This document shows positions 45,384-54,227 of a stretch of 64,000 nucleotides of DNA, piece by piece. Numbering within the stretch: position 1 is the first letter of the stretch; every line of letters starts with the position of its first letter. A program made the translations under genes and the position numbers. Source of the DNA: Virgifigura deserti (GTDB lineage: Bacteria; Pseudomonadota; Alphaproteobacteria; Dongiales; Dongiaceae); the NCBI GenBank assembly GCA_003576685.1, contig QOZR01000003.1, forward strand, positions 372,001 to 436,000. The letters are read 5' to 3'. The notes beneath the pieces were generated by a model. The model was not told the origin of the DNA. It saw only the letters and a program-made list of their open reading frames with translations, and made no database searches.

Positions 45384-46652
45384 ATGAGCCGCTCATCCGA
45401 TGCGCCCAAATCCGACGGCGCGGTCAAGCCCGATGGCGCGATTCCATTCGGGGAGTTCGTCACCCTCATTGCGCTGATGATGGCGATGACGGCCTTGGCG
45501 ATCGACATCATGCTACCGGCTCTGCCGAACATCGCCCAGGTCTTCGACATCGTCGAGCCGAACGACCGCCAGCTTCTGGTCACCACCTACATGCTGGGCT
45601 TCGCCGTCGGTCAGCCGCTCAGCGGCCCGCTGTCGGACCGGTTCGGGCGCAAGCCGGTCCTCTATGTCGGGCTTCTGCTCTACGCCGTCGGATCGCTCGG
45701 GGCGCTAGCGGGGGCCGGGTTCGAGGTGCTGCTCTGGAGCCGCGCCCTGCAGGGGCTTGGCGCCGCGGCGCCGCGCATCATGGCGATCGCGATCGTGCGC
45801 GACCGTTTCGGCGGCCGCGACATGGCCCGGGTGATGTCTCTGGTGATGATGGTCTTCATCATCGTGCCGGTGCTCGCGCCCGCAATCGGCGAGGCGATCC
45901 TGCATTTCGGCCCTTGGTCCTGGATCTTCTGGTTCCTGCTTGTCGTGTCGCTGATCGTCCTTCTCTGGACGGCGCTCCGCCTGCCGGAGACGCTGCCGAG
46001 CGGCGATCGCCTGCCGCTCTCCGCCACGGCGCTGGGTGCGGCGATCACCACCACCGTCAAATCGCGCCCCACGCTCGGCTATACGGTCGCCGTCGGCTTC
46101 ATGTTCGGCAGCCTGATGAGCTATATCGGCAGCGCCCAGCAGATCTTCGTCGACATCTACCAGATGGGAGAGCTCTTTCCGCTGGCCTTCGGCGCCATCG
46201 CCGCCTTCATGGCGCTCGCCTCCTTCACGAACGCGCGGCTTGTCGGCCAGCTCGGCATGCGGCGCGTCTCTCACGCCGCGCTCCTCGGCTTTCTCCTGAG
46301 CTGCGGCCTCATGGCGCTCGCCGGCTTTCCGGAGAAGCCCCCGCTCTTCGCCTTCTGCGCCTTCCTGGCGGCGGCGTTCTTCTTCTTCGGGTTGATGGCG
46401 CCGAACTTCAATGCGCTCGCCATGGAGCCGTTAGGTCACATCGCCGGTGTCGCCTCCTCCTTCGTCGGCTTCTATGCGACCGCCGCGAGCGCCTTCTTCG
46501 GATGGATCGTCGGGCAGGAGTTCGACGGCACGGTGCGGCCGCTCGCGATCGGCTTCACGGTGATGGCCGTTCTCGCCCTTTTCACCGTCCTGTGGACCGA
46601 ACGCGGCCGGCTCTTCACCAGCCGCGATATGCCGGCCCGCGGCAGCCGTTAA
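45384..46652 (+). CDS. MFS transporter, Bcr/CflA drug-efflux type
   Basis: A 422-residue 12-helix exporter. The ATG at 45384 (MSRSSDAPKSDG) gives a short cytoplasmic leader. DHA1/Bcr motifs are MTALAIDIMLPALPNIAQVF, GQPLSGPLSDRFGRKPVLYV (motif A) and RALQGLGAAAPRIMAIAIVR. Motif C-like text follows (VMMVFIIVPVLAPAIGEAIL). Substrate unknown. It is divergent from pucR, with the recombinase remnant between. Confidence 0.93.
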   Translation: MSRSSDAPKSDGAVKPDGAIPFGEFVTLIALMMAMTALAIDIMLPALPNIAQVFDIVEPNDRQLLVTTYMLGFAVGQPLSGPLSDRFGRKPVLYVGLLLYAVGSLGALAGAGFEVLLWSRALQGLGAAAPRIMAIAIVRDRFGGRDMARVMSLVMMVFIIVPVLAPAIGEAILHFGPWSWIFWFLLVVSLIVLLWTALRLPETLPSGDRLPLSATALGAAITTTVKSRPTLGYTVAVGFMFGSLMSYIGSAQQIFVDIYQMGELFPLAFGAIAAFMALASFTNARLVGQLGMRRVSHAALLGFLLSCGLMALAGFPEKPPLFAFCAFLAAAFFFFGLMAPNFNALAMEPLGHIAGVASSFVGFYATAASAFFGWIVGQEFDGTVRPLAIGFTVMAVLALFTVLWTERGRLFTSRDMPARGSR

Positions 46653-46807
46653 GCAACGATGATCGGCTCTTCACATCAGGAATTCCGCCACGCAAAGCGC
46701 TTGATCGCGCATCACGGGTGATCGAATCAGCATCGGGAACGCTTTCGTAACCATATCACCTAATAAATACTTAGAGGATATCACTGACATATCAGCTGCT
46801 CATGCCT

Positions 46808-46826
46808 GCTCCAGATGATCTGGAGC
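46808..46826. promoter_or_regulatory. Palindrome upstream of the cache-protein gene
   Basis: GCTCCAGAT-G-ATCTGGAGC is a perfect 9-base inverted repeat 25 bases before the GTG start. It may be an operator or an mRNA leader stem. An AT-rich tract (46740-46795) with two ATATCA copies precedes it. Confidence 0.5.
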
Positions 46827-46850
46827 GAACACACTACGGAGGATAAGGCA

Positions 46851-47303
46851 GTGAAGAAGCTGATTGCCGCATTGGCGCTGGTCGCCTCCCTGTTCTCGTT
46901 GTCCCCGGCCTACGCCGTGGAGAACGCTACGCCTGCTGAGGCGAAGGAACTGGCCATTCGGGCCGCCGAATATCTAAGAGCCAATGGCCCGGCGAAGGCC
47001 TATGCGGCGTTCAACGACGAGAACGAAGGCCCTTTCAAGGATCGCGACCTGTATGTCTTCGTCTATGACAATGCGGGCAAGGCCCTCGCCCGGGGAAACA
47101 ATCCCGCTCTCGTCGGCAAGAACCTGATCGACCTCAAGGACGTCGATGGCAAGGCCTTCGTGCGGGATTTCGTCGCCGTCCAGGACGCTGCCTGGGTCGA
47201 CTACAAATGGCAGAACCCGCAAACCAAGAAGGTCGAAGCCAAGACGTCGTACATCGTCCGCGTCGGCGACGTCATCGTCGGGGTCGGCGCCTACAAGCGG
47301 TAA
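46851..47303 (+). CDS. Secreted single-cache domain protein
   Basis: A 150-residue exported protein. The GTG at 46851 follows GGAGG; the signal peptide is KKLIAALALVASLFSLSPAY-A. The body is a single-cache fold: AAEYLRANGPAKAYAAFNDE, DLYVFVYDNAGKALARGNNP, LVGKNLIDLKDVDGKAFVRD and VGDVIVGVGAYKR. The pattern resembles sCache_2 ligand-binding domains, here detached from any receptor. It is 76 bases before a chemoreceptor gene and likely co-transcribed. Confidence 0.88.
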   Translation: MKKLIAALALVASLFSLSPAYAVENATPAEAKELAIRAAEYLRANGPAKAYAAFNDENEGPFKDRDLYVFVYDNAGKALARGNNPALVGKNLIDLKDVDGKAFVRDFVAVQDAAWVDYKWQNPQTKKVEAKTSYIVRVGDVIVGVGAYKR

Positions 47304-47379
47304 CCGATTCACTGAGCTCGGCTCGATCGCGGATCGCCGCGGTCGAGCCCGCCGACCAACCAACAATCACGGTACTCCC

Positions 47380-49065
47380 ATGCGCCATCTCCACAACGCC
47401 TCGATTATGGTCAAGTCGCTCGTTTCCCCGCTCGTGAGTGCGGCCATTATCGCCCTGATCGTGGGTCTGTTCCTGTCCGTCTATGTCGGCGTGCAGCGCG
47501 CCTCCGATTCGCTCGATATGGCGGTAAGCGCGATGTCGGAAGCGAAGGACGCGCAGCGGGATTTCACCCAAGCTCATGCCACCCTCTACCGGGCAATGAG
47601 TCTAAAGGCCCAGGGTGTGGAGGCCGCCATCGTCCGCGCCGAGAAGAATCGCGCGCTCGAGGCGATGGCCATGTCGGAGCAGATCCTGGAGTCCCTGGAC
47701 ATGGGTTCCTTTGGTGACTCGGATGTGCATGGCCGGGTGCTCGCGGCCCTCCAGCAATATATCGATAGCGCGACCCAAACCGCGGGCGTCATCGAGGAGG
47801 ATGCGTTCACGGCCACGATGCTCATGACCGACGCCGAGGTCAAATTCGGGGAAGCCGAGAAATTGTTCGACGAGCTAGTCGCGGTCACGACCGAGCAGCG
47901 CGCGAATGCGGCGGCACGTTCCGCCGCGACGATGAATTCTGCGCTTTACCAGATCATCGGCGCGGCGGGCGTCGCGATCGTCCTGGCGCTCGGCATCGCG
48001 GTTTTCTGCTCGCGCCTGATCACCCTTCCGATTCAGCAGATGACCGAGGCCATGGGCCGTCTCGCCCAACGCGACATGAGCGTCGAGATTGTCGGGTCCG
48101 AACGGGCCGACGAGGTCGGGCGGATGGCCGCCGCCGTGCAGGTCTTCAAGGAGAACATGATCACGGCCGACCAGCTGGCGGCCGAGCAGCAGGAAGAGCA
48201 GATCCGCAAGGAAGCTCGCCAGAAGCAGATCGAGAGTCATATCGCGGAGTTCGATGGTTCGGTCCGCGACGCACTCCAGTCGCTTTCCGCAGCGTCCGAC
48301 GATATGCATTCCACCGCTGAAGGCATGTCGGCAACCGCCGAGGAAACCAGCCGACAGGCAACCGCCGTCGCCGTCGCGTCCGACCAGGCTTCGGCCAACG
48401 TCCAGACGGTGGCCTCCGCGACGGAGGAACTGTCCTCTTCAATCCACGAAATCGGTCGGCAGGTCTCGCAATCGACCACGATCGCGCGTAAGGCCGTCGA
48501 CCAGGCCGAACGCACCAACGCGACGATGCAGGCATTGGCCGAAGCAGCACAGAAGATCGGCGACGTGATCGTTCTCATTCAGAGCATCGCCAGCCAGACC
48601 AACCTTCTGGCTTTGAACGCGACGATCGAGGCGGCGCGTGCCGGCGAAGCGGGGAAAGGCTTCGCCGTCGTGGCGAGCGAGGTCAAGACGCTCGCCAACC
48701 AGACCGCCCAGGCGACGGAAGAGATCGCGGTCCAGATCGCGCAGATCCAGGGCGAGACGGGACAAGCCGTCGGCGCCATCCGGGAAATCGGAACGACGAT
48801 CACGGAGATCAACACGATTGCGGCGGCGATCGCATCCGCGATCGAGGAGCAGGGCGCGGCAACGCAGGAGATCGCACGAAACGTGCAGGAGGCGGCGCTC
48901 GGCGCGAATCAGGTGACCAGCAATATCGCCGGCGTGAACAACGCGGCTGAAGAAACCGGCGGCGCCGCGGGTCGTGTGCTCAAGGCCGCCGACGAGTTGG
49001 GCCAGCAGGCCGAGCGCCTGCGGACCGACATCGATACGTTCCTGGCGCAGATCCAGGCAGCATGA
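47380..49065 (+). CDS. Methyl-accepting chemotaxis protein
   Basis: A 561-residue transducer. TM1 is about residues 12-33 (LVSPLVSAAIIALIVGLFLS), a helical periplasmic domain spans about 34-190, and TM2 is IIGAAGVAIVLALGIAVF. A HAMP domain follows, then the MCP signalling domain. The hairpin tip SIASQTNLLALNATIEAARA and GEAGKGFAVVASEVKTLANQ is intact. There is no CheB/CheR pentapeptide at the C-terminus. The upstream secreted cache protein could be its ligand-presenting partner. Confidence 0.94.
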   Translation: MRHLHNASIMVKSLVSPLVSAAIIALIVGLFLSVYVGVQRASDSLDMAVSAMSEAKDAQRDFTQAHATLYRAMSLKAQGVEAAIVRAEKNRALEAMAMSEQILESLDMGSFGDSDVHGRVLAALQQYIDSATQTAGVIEEDAFTATMLMTDAEVKFGEAEKLFDELVAVTTEQRANAAARSAATMNSALYQIIGAAGVAIVLALGIAVFCSRLITLPIQQMTEAMGRLAQRDMSVEIVGSERADEVGRMAAAVQVFKENMITADQLAAEQQEEQIRKEARQKQIESHIAEFDGSVRDALQSLSAASDDMHSTAEGMSATAEETSRQATAVAVASDQASANVQTVASATEELSSSIHEIGRQVSQSTTIARKAVDQAERTNATMQALAEAAQKIGDVIVLIQSIASQTNLLALNATIEAARAGEAGKGFAVVASEVKTLANQTAQATEEIAVQIAQIQGETGQAVGAIREIGTTITEINTIAAAIASAIEEQGAATQEIARNVQEAALGANQVTSNIAGVNNAAEETGGAAGRVLKAADELGQQAERLRTDIDTFLAQIQAA

Positions 49066-49150
49066 CCGGAAGTGCAGCGCAACGGCGCGTGACCGCCGCT
49101 GACGATTGAAGGAACAACGCCCCCTCGCCGCTGTTCACTCTTCGAGAGGC

Positions 49151-49753
49151 ATGATGAGAACGGGAGCAGCGAGCACTATGCACAATGGACGAGGATGGCT
49201 TTCGACGGGAAACATGGCGGCGTTCGCCGGCGGGGCGGTGGCGGCCGTCGTCGCCAGCCGGATGCTGCCGCCGCTTATGGCGCAGGCGGTCGGCTCGGCA
49301 CGCGCAGCGGCCGGCCGGGACCCCTTCGAGGCGCTGATCAAGGATCACCGCCAATTCGTAGCACTTCTGAGCGAGATGGAGCGGAGCCCGAACGACGCCG
49401 TGTTTCAGCGCACGCAACTCCTGCTGCGGCTGAAACGCCGCCTGACCGCCCACGCTCTGGCGGAAGAGGACGTGATCTATCCGATGCTGCACGACCGGGC
49501 GAACGCGGTGGAGGACGCCCGGCATCTCTATGGTGAGCATGCCGAGATGAAGATGCATCTCCACGCGCTGGAGCAGATGCCGAAGGGTGATCCCCGGTGG
49601 CTCGACCGGGTCGGCGCGCTAAAAGCGCTGATCCAGACGCATGCGCGCCAGGAGGAGGAGATCGATTTTCCGAAACTGCGGCAGCTTCTGAGCGACCGGC
49701 AGACCGCGCGGCTATCGGGCAGCCTGCAGCGGGAGAAAGCCTTCGTGCTCTAA
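49151..49753 (+). CDS. Membrane-anchored hemerythrin-domain protein
   Basis: A 200-residue protein with one N-terminal helix (MAAFAGGAVAAVVASRML) and a hemerythrin HHE domain. Candidate iron ligands are the His in ALIKDHRQF, ALAEEDVIYPMLHDR with its preceding His, LYGEHAEMKMHLH and QTHARQEEEIDFPKL. It may sense or store O2, NO or iron near the membrane. ATGs at 49151 and 49154 are equally possible. Confidence 0.85.
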   Translation: MMRTGAASTMHNGRGWLSTGNMAAFAGGAVAAVVASRMLPPLMAQAVGSARAAAGRDPFEALIKDHRQFVALLSEMERSPNDAVFQRTQLLLRLKRRLTAHALAEEDVIYPMLHDRANAVEDARHLYGEHAEMKMHLHALEQMPKGDPRWLDRVGALKALIQTHARQEEEIDFPKLRQLLSDRQTARLSGSLQREKAFVL

Positions 49754-49832
49754 ATCATTTCAGGCTGTAGCGGGGCAATCCTGAACCAGGTTAACGGCCC
49801 GAGAACGTTAACGTGAACGCACGACATCGCAA

Positions 49833-49857
49833 CGCCCGGAGCACCCCGCTCCGGGCG
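49833..49857. terminator. Bidirectional terminator-like hairpin
   Basis: CGCCCGGAGC-acccc-GCTCCGGGCG, a perfect 10-base stem between the convergent hemerythrin and zinc-ribbon genes. A short T-containing run (CTATTTG) follows on the plus strand. Confidence 0.7.
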
Positions 49858-49894
49858 GCTATTTGATCCGTTCGTCGGATTGATCAGGCAGAGG

Positions 49895-50065
49895 CTAGGC
49901 CGCGATTCCGCCGCCGTCGCGCCACGCGCTGGACGACTTGCAGTTTCCGCAAACCCGCTCACCAGGCCAGGAACTCTCGAAGGACTGCCGGCACATCAGG
50001 CAGTCCCGGCGCTTCGGCTTCTGCTGAACCTCAGACTTCGGTTTCTTGTGGTATGGGTCAGACAT
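49895..50065 (-). CDS. 56-residue zinc-ribbon protein
   Basis: A short basic protein starting MSDPYHKKPKSEVQQKPKRR. It then has two CxxC pairs, CLMC and CGNC, about 20 residues apart (RDCLMCRQSFESSWPGERVC), and ends WRDGGGIAA. The spacing suits a single zinc ribbon; the lysine-rich start suggests nucleic-acid contact. No function is known to me. It is supported by a clean start and stop, codon bias like its neighbours and the paired cysteines. Confidence 0.72.
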   Translation of the reverse strand: MSDPYHKKPKSEVQQKPKRRDCLMCRQSFESSWPGERVCGNCKSSSAWRDGGGIAA

Positions 50066-50350
50066 AATGACCTATTTAGGCGCGTTCCAATCGCGGTTCA
50101 AGTCCATTCGACTCGGCATATTAGTTAAGATCGTCGGGACGCAGCGCGGATGCTGACCTCGCGCAACTTTACAGCACCCGATAGGTTGAATAGGGTGAAA
50201 ATTGCGGCAAAAGGGCTTGTTTCGCAAAGCCAAGACGGCTCCCGGACAGGCAGAACGCATCGCGTACCAGTCCGCTGAACCCGATCATCGCCGCTTATCG
50301 CGTGTGCCGGCCCTGCCACGCGACCGGGTGCTTGACGTGGGAGGCGGGCA

Positions 50351-51784
50351 ATGGCTGCTGAACTGTTCGGTCTGTCCGAGAACCCCTTCAAGATTACCCC
50401 CGACCTCCGCTTCGTCCATGGCGGGAGCCGCTTCCAGGCCACCCTCCGCGAGGTACGGGACACGGTGCTCGCGGGTCACGGGATCGCCGTCGTCGTCGCC
50501 CGGCCAGGCATGGGGAAGACCATGCTCCTCAACCTGCTGGCGGAGGAGTTGAGACGCGATCGGCCGGGCTGGGCCGTCGCGCTGCGGAATTGCGGGCCGG
50601 ACAGCCGGGTCGAGGATTTCCTGACCGACCTCGGCGCGGCTCCGGCCGTTCTTTTACTGGACGAGGCGCAGAACCTCGCCGCGGATGAGTTCCGCCGCCT
50701 CGACCAACTGACCGATCCCCCCGAAAGCACAGGAGAAACTTCAGGCGGGGCACCGCTGCGGATCGCCTTGGCCGGTACGCCCTCCCTGGACGCGCTTGTG
50801 GCGGCGGATCGCACATCGGCGCTGCAACGCCGAATCGCCCTCTACCGACGACTCGATCCGCTAACCGAGCCGGAGGTCGAGGCGTTCATCGGCGATCGCC
50901 TGAAAGCCATCGGCCGCCGCCGCGTCGACCTTTTCTCCGATGCCGCGGTGGCCGCGATCGTGCGCTATTCGTCAGGCGTGCCGCGGCTGATCAACAATCT
51001 CTGCGCGACGGCACTCTTCCTCGCCGAGTTCGAGGGCATGCGGCGAGTGTCCGCCGAGTTTGTGACCGAGGCAGCAAAGAGCCTCGAACTGCTTCCGGCC
51101 AACCTTGCGGTCTTCGAGGGGGCGATTGCCGACGAGATGATCGTCGATGGGACCGTCGAGGCATCATCGCCTTCTCCGCCCGCGGCGCCGTCGGCCGAGC
51201 GGCGCCGATCGCGGCTCCGGCTGGGCTTGGCAGCCGCTGTCGGCGCGACCGCGGCACTGGTGTTATTCGCCATTCAAGATGACTTTGTCAGCGACAGCGT
51301 TGCCGTCGACGAACCGACGCAAACCGAAACGCAATGGCTCCCGACGCCTTCACCCGCCCTGGCCGGTCTTTGGCTGGAGGAAATCGGTGACCTGGATTCT
51401 CGGCTGAATGCACTGCTGGCACGCGCCCGCGAGCAAGTGGCGGCCTTGGCTCTGACGACGCCGGCCGGCGACAACGCGTTCGAAACCTATCAGGAGATCC
51501 TGACTCTGATGCCCGGCAACGGGGACGCGCTTCGCGGCATCTATGATCTCGGCGGCAGCTACGCGAATCTCGCGGAGACGGCGGCCCGACGAGGGCGGCG
51601 CACCGCGGCACGGATCTATTACGAGAGGGGACTGGCGGTTGCCCCGCAGCATCCGGCCCTGCTGGCGCTGTCCGAGCGAAGCTGGGTGGAACCGAGGCGA
51701 CGCCGGACCCAGGAAGCGCAGGTCGACACCACCGCTCCCCTCTCCGTCACCGAGCCTTGGACCAATCGGGGCAGTCGGCGATAA
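50351..51784 (+). CDS. ExeA/GspA-like AAA ATPase with C-terminal repeat region
   Basis: A 477-residue inner-membrane ATPase. The N-terminus LFGLSENPFKITPDLRFVHG is the ExeA/GspA hallmark (FGL-x-x-x-PF). Walker A is VVARPGMGKTMLL, Walker B AVLLLDEAQNLAADEFR. The arginine-finger region GVPRLINNLCATALFLAEFE is typical. One membrane helix lies near residues 297-316. The periplasmic part has a TPR-like stretch (ALRGIYDLGGSYANLAETAA; ARIYYERGLAVAPQHPALLA) in place of the peptidoglycan-binding domain of classical ExeA. No GspB is adjacent. It could help insert the GspD secretin or serve the PEP-CTERM/exopolysaccharide pathway. Confidence 0.85.
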   Translation: MAAELFGLSENPFKITPDLRFVHGGSRFQATLREVRDTVLAGHGIAVVVARPGMGKTMLLNLLAEELRRDRPGWAVALRNCGPDSRVEDFLTDLGAAPAVLLLDEAQNLAADEFRRLDQLTDPPESTGETSGGAPLRIALAGTPSLDALVAADRTSALQRRIALYRRLDPLTEPEVEAFIGDRLKAIGRRRVDLFSDAAVAAIVRYSSGVPRLINNLCATALFLAEFEGMRRVSAEFVTEAAKSLELLPANLAVFEGAIADEMIVDGTVEASSPSPPAAPSAERRRSRLRLGLAAAVGATAALVLFAIQDDFVSDSVAVDEPTQTETQWLPTPSPALAGLWLEEIGDLDSRLNALLARAREQVAALALTTPAGDNAFETYQEILTLMPGNGDALRGIYDLGGSYANLAETAARRGRRTAARIYYERGLAVAPQHPALLALSERSWVEPRRRRTQEAQVDTTAPLSVTEPWTNRGSRR

Positions 51785-51825
51785 GGCGATAAACCGACGG
51801 ACACTCCATCCGTCCGCCGAGTGCG

Positions 51826-52809
51826 TCACACGGACAGGCCGACGGCACGCTGTGCCGGGCGCGTGATCGACTGGCGGGTCTTGGAGAGGCCTTCCCAGGG
51901 ATCGCCCCCCCCGGGATCACGGCCGAGACCGGACAAGCGCCGCGGAAGAGTCGCCACGGTGAAGTCGCCGGGCCGAAGCGCCGGTTGTTCCAGCTCCGCC
52001 CAGGCGAGCGGCGTGGCGACCGGCGCACCCGGACGCGCTCGAGTCGAATAGGGTGCGATCGCAGAGGCGCCGTGGGCGTTACGGAGATAATCGATGAAGA
52101 TCTTGCCGGGCCGGGCCGCCTTGGCCGCGGCGCTGGTGAAGGCCGACGGGCGGTCCCGCGCCATCGCCTCCGCCATCGCCTTGGCGAAGCCCCGGGCCTG
52201 CTCCCAATCCTGCCGGCGGGCGAGCGGCAGAACGACATGGAGGCCCTTCCCACCGGTCGTCTTGACGAAGCTTTCCAGTCCGAGCGCGGTCAGCCGGGCA
52301 CGCAACTCGAGCGCCGCCTCGACGACACGGTCCCAGGACAGGCCCTCCGCCGGATCGAGATCGAATATCAGCCGGTCGGGCCGCTCCGGATCGTCGGCAC
52401 GGGCACCCCAGGGGTGGATCTCCAGGACACCCATCTGCACGAGCGAAACCAGCCCGGCAAGGTTGTCGACGGCGAGATAGATCGCCGCGCCGTTCCGTTC
52501 GGCGACCGGCAGCCGTTTCAAGTCGTCGGGTACGCCCGAACCGGCATGTCGCTGAAAGAAGCATTTGCTTCCCTGCCCGGCCGGACACCGCACCAGGCTC
52601 AGCGGGCGCCCGACGAGATGCGGTAGGATCCAGTCGGCAACGGCCGCGTAGTACTCGGCGAGCCCGCGTTTTGTCAGCCCCTCCCCCTCGCCACCCGCAT
52701 AGAGCAGGCGGTCGGGATGGGTCAGTCGCACGCCGGCGATCTCGATGGCGGCACGGTGCGGAGAGGCCCTGCTGGCCCGCGCTCGCGGGACCGGTGCTTG
52801 ATGTGTCAT
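51826..52809 (-). CDS. LigD-type primase-polymerase (NHEJ polymerase domain alone)
   Basis: A 327-residue archaeo-eukaryotic primase-like polymerase. Landmarks are LTHPDRLLYAGGEGEGLTKR, FFQRHAGSGVP, DRLIFDLDPAEG with the catalytic DxD (DLD), KTTGGKGLHVVLPL and KIFIDYLRNAHGASAIAPYS. The protein ends without the ligase or phosphoesterase domains of full LigD. It is 36 bases after ku and probably fills gaps at broken ends. A separate ATP-dependent ligase would be needed. Confidence 0.92.
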   Translation of the reverse strand: MTHQAPVPRARASRASPHRAAIEIAGVRLTHPDRLLYAGGEGEGLTKRGLAEYYAAVADWILPHLVGRPLSLVRCPAGQGSKCFFQRHAGSGVPDDLKRLPVAERNGAAIYLAVDNLAGLVSLVQMGVLEIHPWGARADDPERPDRLIFDLDPAEGLSWDRVVEAALELRARLTALGLESFVKTTGGKGLHVVLPLARRQDWEQARGFAKAMAEAMARDRPSAFTSAAAKAARPGKIFIDYLRNAHGASAIAPYSTRARPGAPVATPLAWAELEQPALRPGDFTVATLPRRLSGLGRDPGGGDPWEGLSKTRQSITRPAQRAVGLSV

Positions 52810-52845
52810 CCGAAGTCACCGCTCACGAGGGCTCGAGTCTGGACA

Positions 52846-53715
52846 TTACGCGCTCCGTCGGCGGGCGCCGGACCGGCCACCGGGCTTGGCGCGAATCCTG
52901 CCCCTTCCCGCCCGTTCGGCCGCCCTCGCTTTGCGCCCCCGGCCCTCCGACAGGCTGCGCCGGAGCGCCTCCATCAGATCGACGATATTGTCGCCGGCCG
53001 GTTCCGGTTCGAGCATTTCGGGCTCGCGGTCCTCGATCTTCGCGGCAACGAGATCGCGCAAGGCGTCCTGATACCGATCCTGGAAGGCCGCGGGATCGAA
53101 CGGCGCCGTCCTGGTCTCGATCAGCTTGACGGCGAGCGCAAGCTGATCCTGGTCGACCGGCTCGTCGGCGATATGCCGGAAATACGTACTGGCCTCGCGC
53201 ACTTCGTCCTCGTAGCGCAGGGCTTCGAGCAGCAGGCCGCGACCGCAAGGCCGCAACGCCACGATGCGCTCGCGGCCGCCCAGTACCACCTGCCCGAGCC
53301 CCACCGTCCGGCTTTGCCGAAGCGCCTCGCGGATCAGGCGGAACGCCTCGTCCGCCGCCGCTCCATCGGGCGCGAGGAAGTAGGGCCGGTGATAGTAGAT
53401 CGGGTCGATCTCGCCGGCCTCGACGAATTGCAAGAGGTCGATCCGATGGACGGATTCGAGCTTGAGATGGTCAAGCTCCTCGTCAGTCAGGGTGACGTAT
53501 CGGCCATGCTCGTACTCATAGCCCTTGACGATCTCGTCCTCGTCGACCGGGCCCTGATGCGGCACGACCTTCTGATAGCGCACGCGCTCGCCGGTCGGCT
53601 CGTGGATCTGGTGCAGCGCCACCCGGTGGCCGCTGTCAACCGCGGGATAGAGACGCACCGGCACCGTCACCAGCGAGAGCCGAAGCGTGCCCGTCCAGTA
53701 AGCGCGGAGAGCCAT
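52846..53715 (-). CDS. ku: Ku protein (NHEJ end-binding)
   Basis: A 289-residue bacterial Ku homodimer subunit that rings double-strand ends. MALRAYWTGTLRLSLVTVPV, YQKVVPHQGPVDEDEIVKGY, DPIYYHRPYFLAPDGAAADE and ALRQSRTVGLGQVVLGGRER are the core. A long basic C-terminal tail (about 30 residues rich in Arg, Gly and Ala) extends the DNA contact. GGAG precedes the ATG; the frame opens 13 codons earlier. Middle gene of chaB-ku-ligD(pol). Confidence 0.95.
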   Translation of the reverse strand: MALRAYWTGTLRLSLVTVPVRLYPAVDSGHRVALHQIHEPTGERVRYQKVVPHQGPVDEDEIVKGYEYEHGRYVTLTDEELDHLKLESVHRIDLLQFVEAGEIDPIYYHRPYFLAPDGAAADEAFRLIREALRQSRTVGLGQVVLGGRERIVALRPCGRGLLLEALRYEDEVREASTYFRHIADEPVDQDQLALAVKLIETRTAPFDPAAFQDRYQDALRDLVAAKIEDREPEMLEPEPAGDNIVDLMEALRRSLSEGRGRKARAAERAGRGRIRAKPGGRSGARRRSA

Positions 53716-53769
53716 AGTGGAAACTCCTTGTTTCCTGCCAACGAATCGGACCAATGAACCGGGCGCTGC

Positions 53770-53997
53770 TCAGCCCTTCGCGACCCAGTCGTCCCCCTGT
53801 TTCTCGTACTTCTTCTTCACGGCCGACCAAGCCACGCGATGGGCCGTTTCCTCTCGCGACGAATCGCCGCGCCGCTCCTTGGGCGATTCATACTCTTCCC
53901 AGGCACTGTTGAAGGCCTCGCGATAGATGTCCTGCGCGTGGCCCGGCAAATGATCCTTGACCCGATCCGGAAGATCCGCGTTTTTCCGATAAGGCAT
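53770..53997 (-). CDS. ChaB family protein
   Basis: A 75-residue protein. PYRKNADLPDRVKDHLPGHA, QDIYREAFNSAWEEY and HRVAWSAVKKKYEK are the ChaB motif. AGGAGG precedes the ATG. E. coli ChaB is linked with cation transport regulation, but ChaB-like proteins also occur near repair and stress genes, as here, 54 bases before ku. Confidence 0.9.
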   Translation of the reverse strand: MPYRKNADLPDRVKDHLPGHAQDIYREAFNSAWEEYESPKERRGDSSREETAHRVAWSAVKKKYEKQGDDWVAKG

Positions 53998-54134
53998 CGG
54001 GACGTCCTCCTAGGCTGCTCGAAGCAGTCGAACCGCACGCGCAGGCATCTTCAAAGCGTGAGACGGTCGCACGATCGAGAAACAGCACGAGGATTGGGAA
54101 GTTCCGAACCGGGCTGCCGGCCGGCATTCGTCCC

Positions 54135-54197
54135 AAGCGTTAAGGCTGGCGTCCGAAGCGTTAACGCCGGCGTCCGAATTGTTAATGCTGGCTCGAG
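54135..54197. repeat. Three-copy 21-base tandem repeat
   Basis: Units at 54135-54155, 54156-54176 and 54177-54197. The first two differ at 2 positions (AAGCGTTAAGGCTGGCGTCC and AAGCGTTAACGCCGGCGTCC); the third is more divergent. The unit is two helical turns long, which would put repeated sites on the same DNA face. Confidence 0.7.
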
Positions 54198-54227
54198 CCG
54201 TTGCGCGCGACATATACGTTCACTAGA

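Noticed and set aside
45299..46750. A 483-codon plus-strand frame overlapping the MFS gene
   Set aside because: Out-of-frame shadow; the MFS frame has the motifs and membrane helices.
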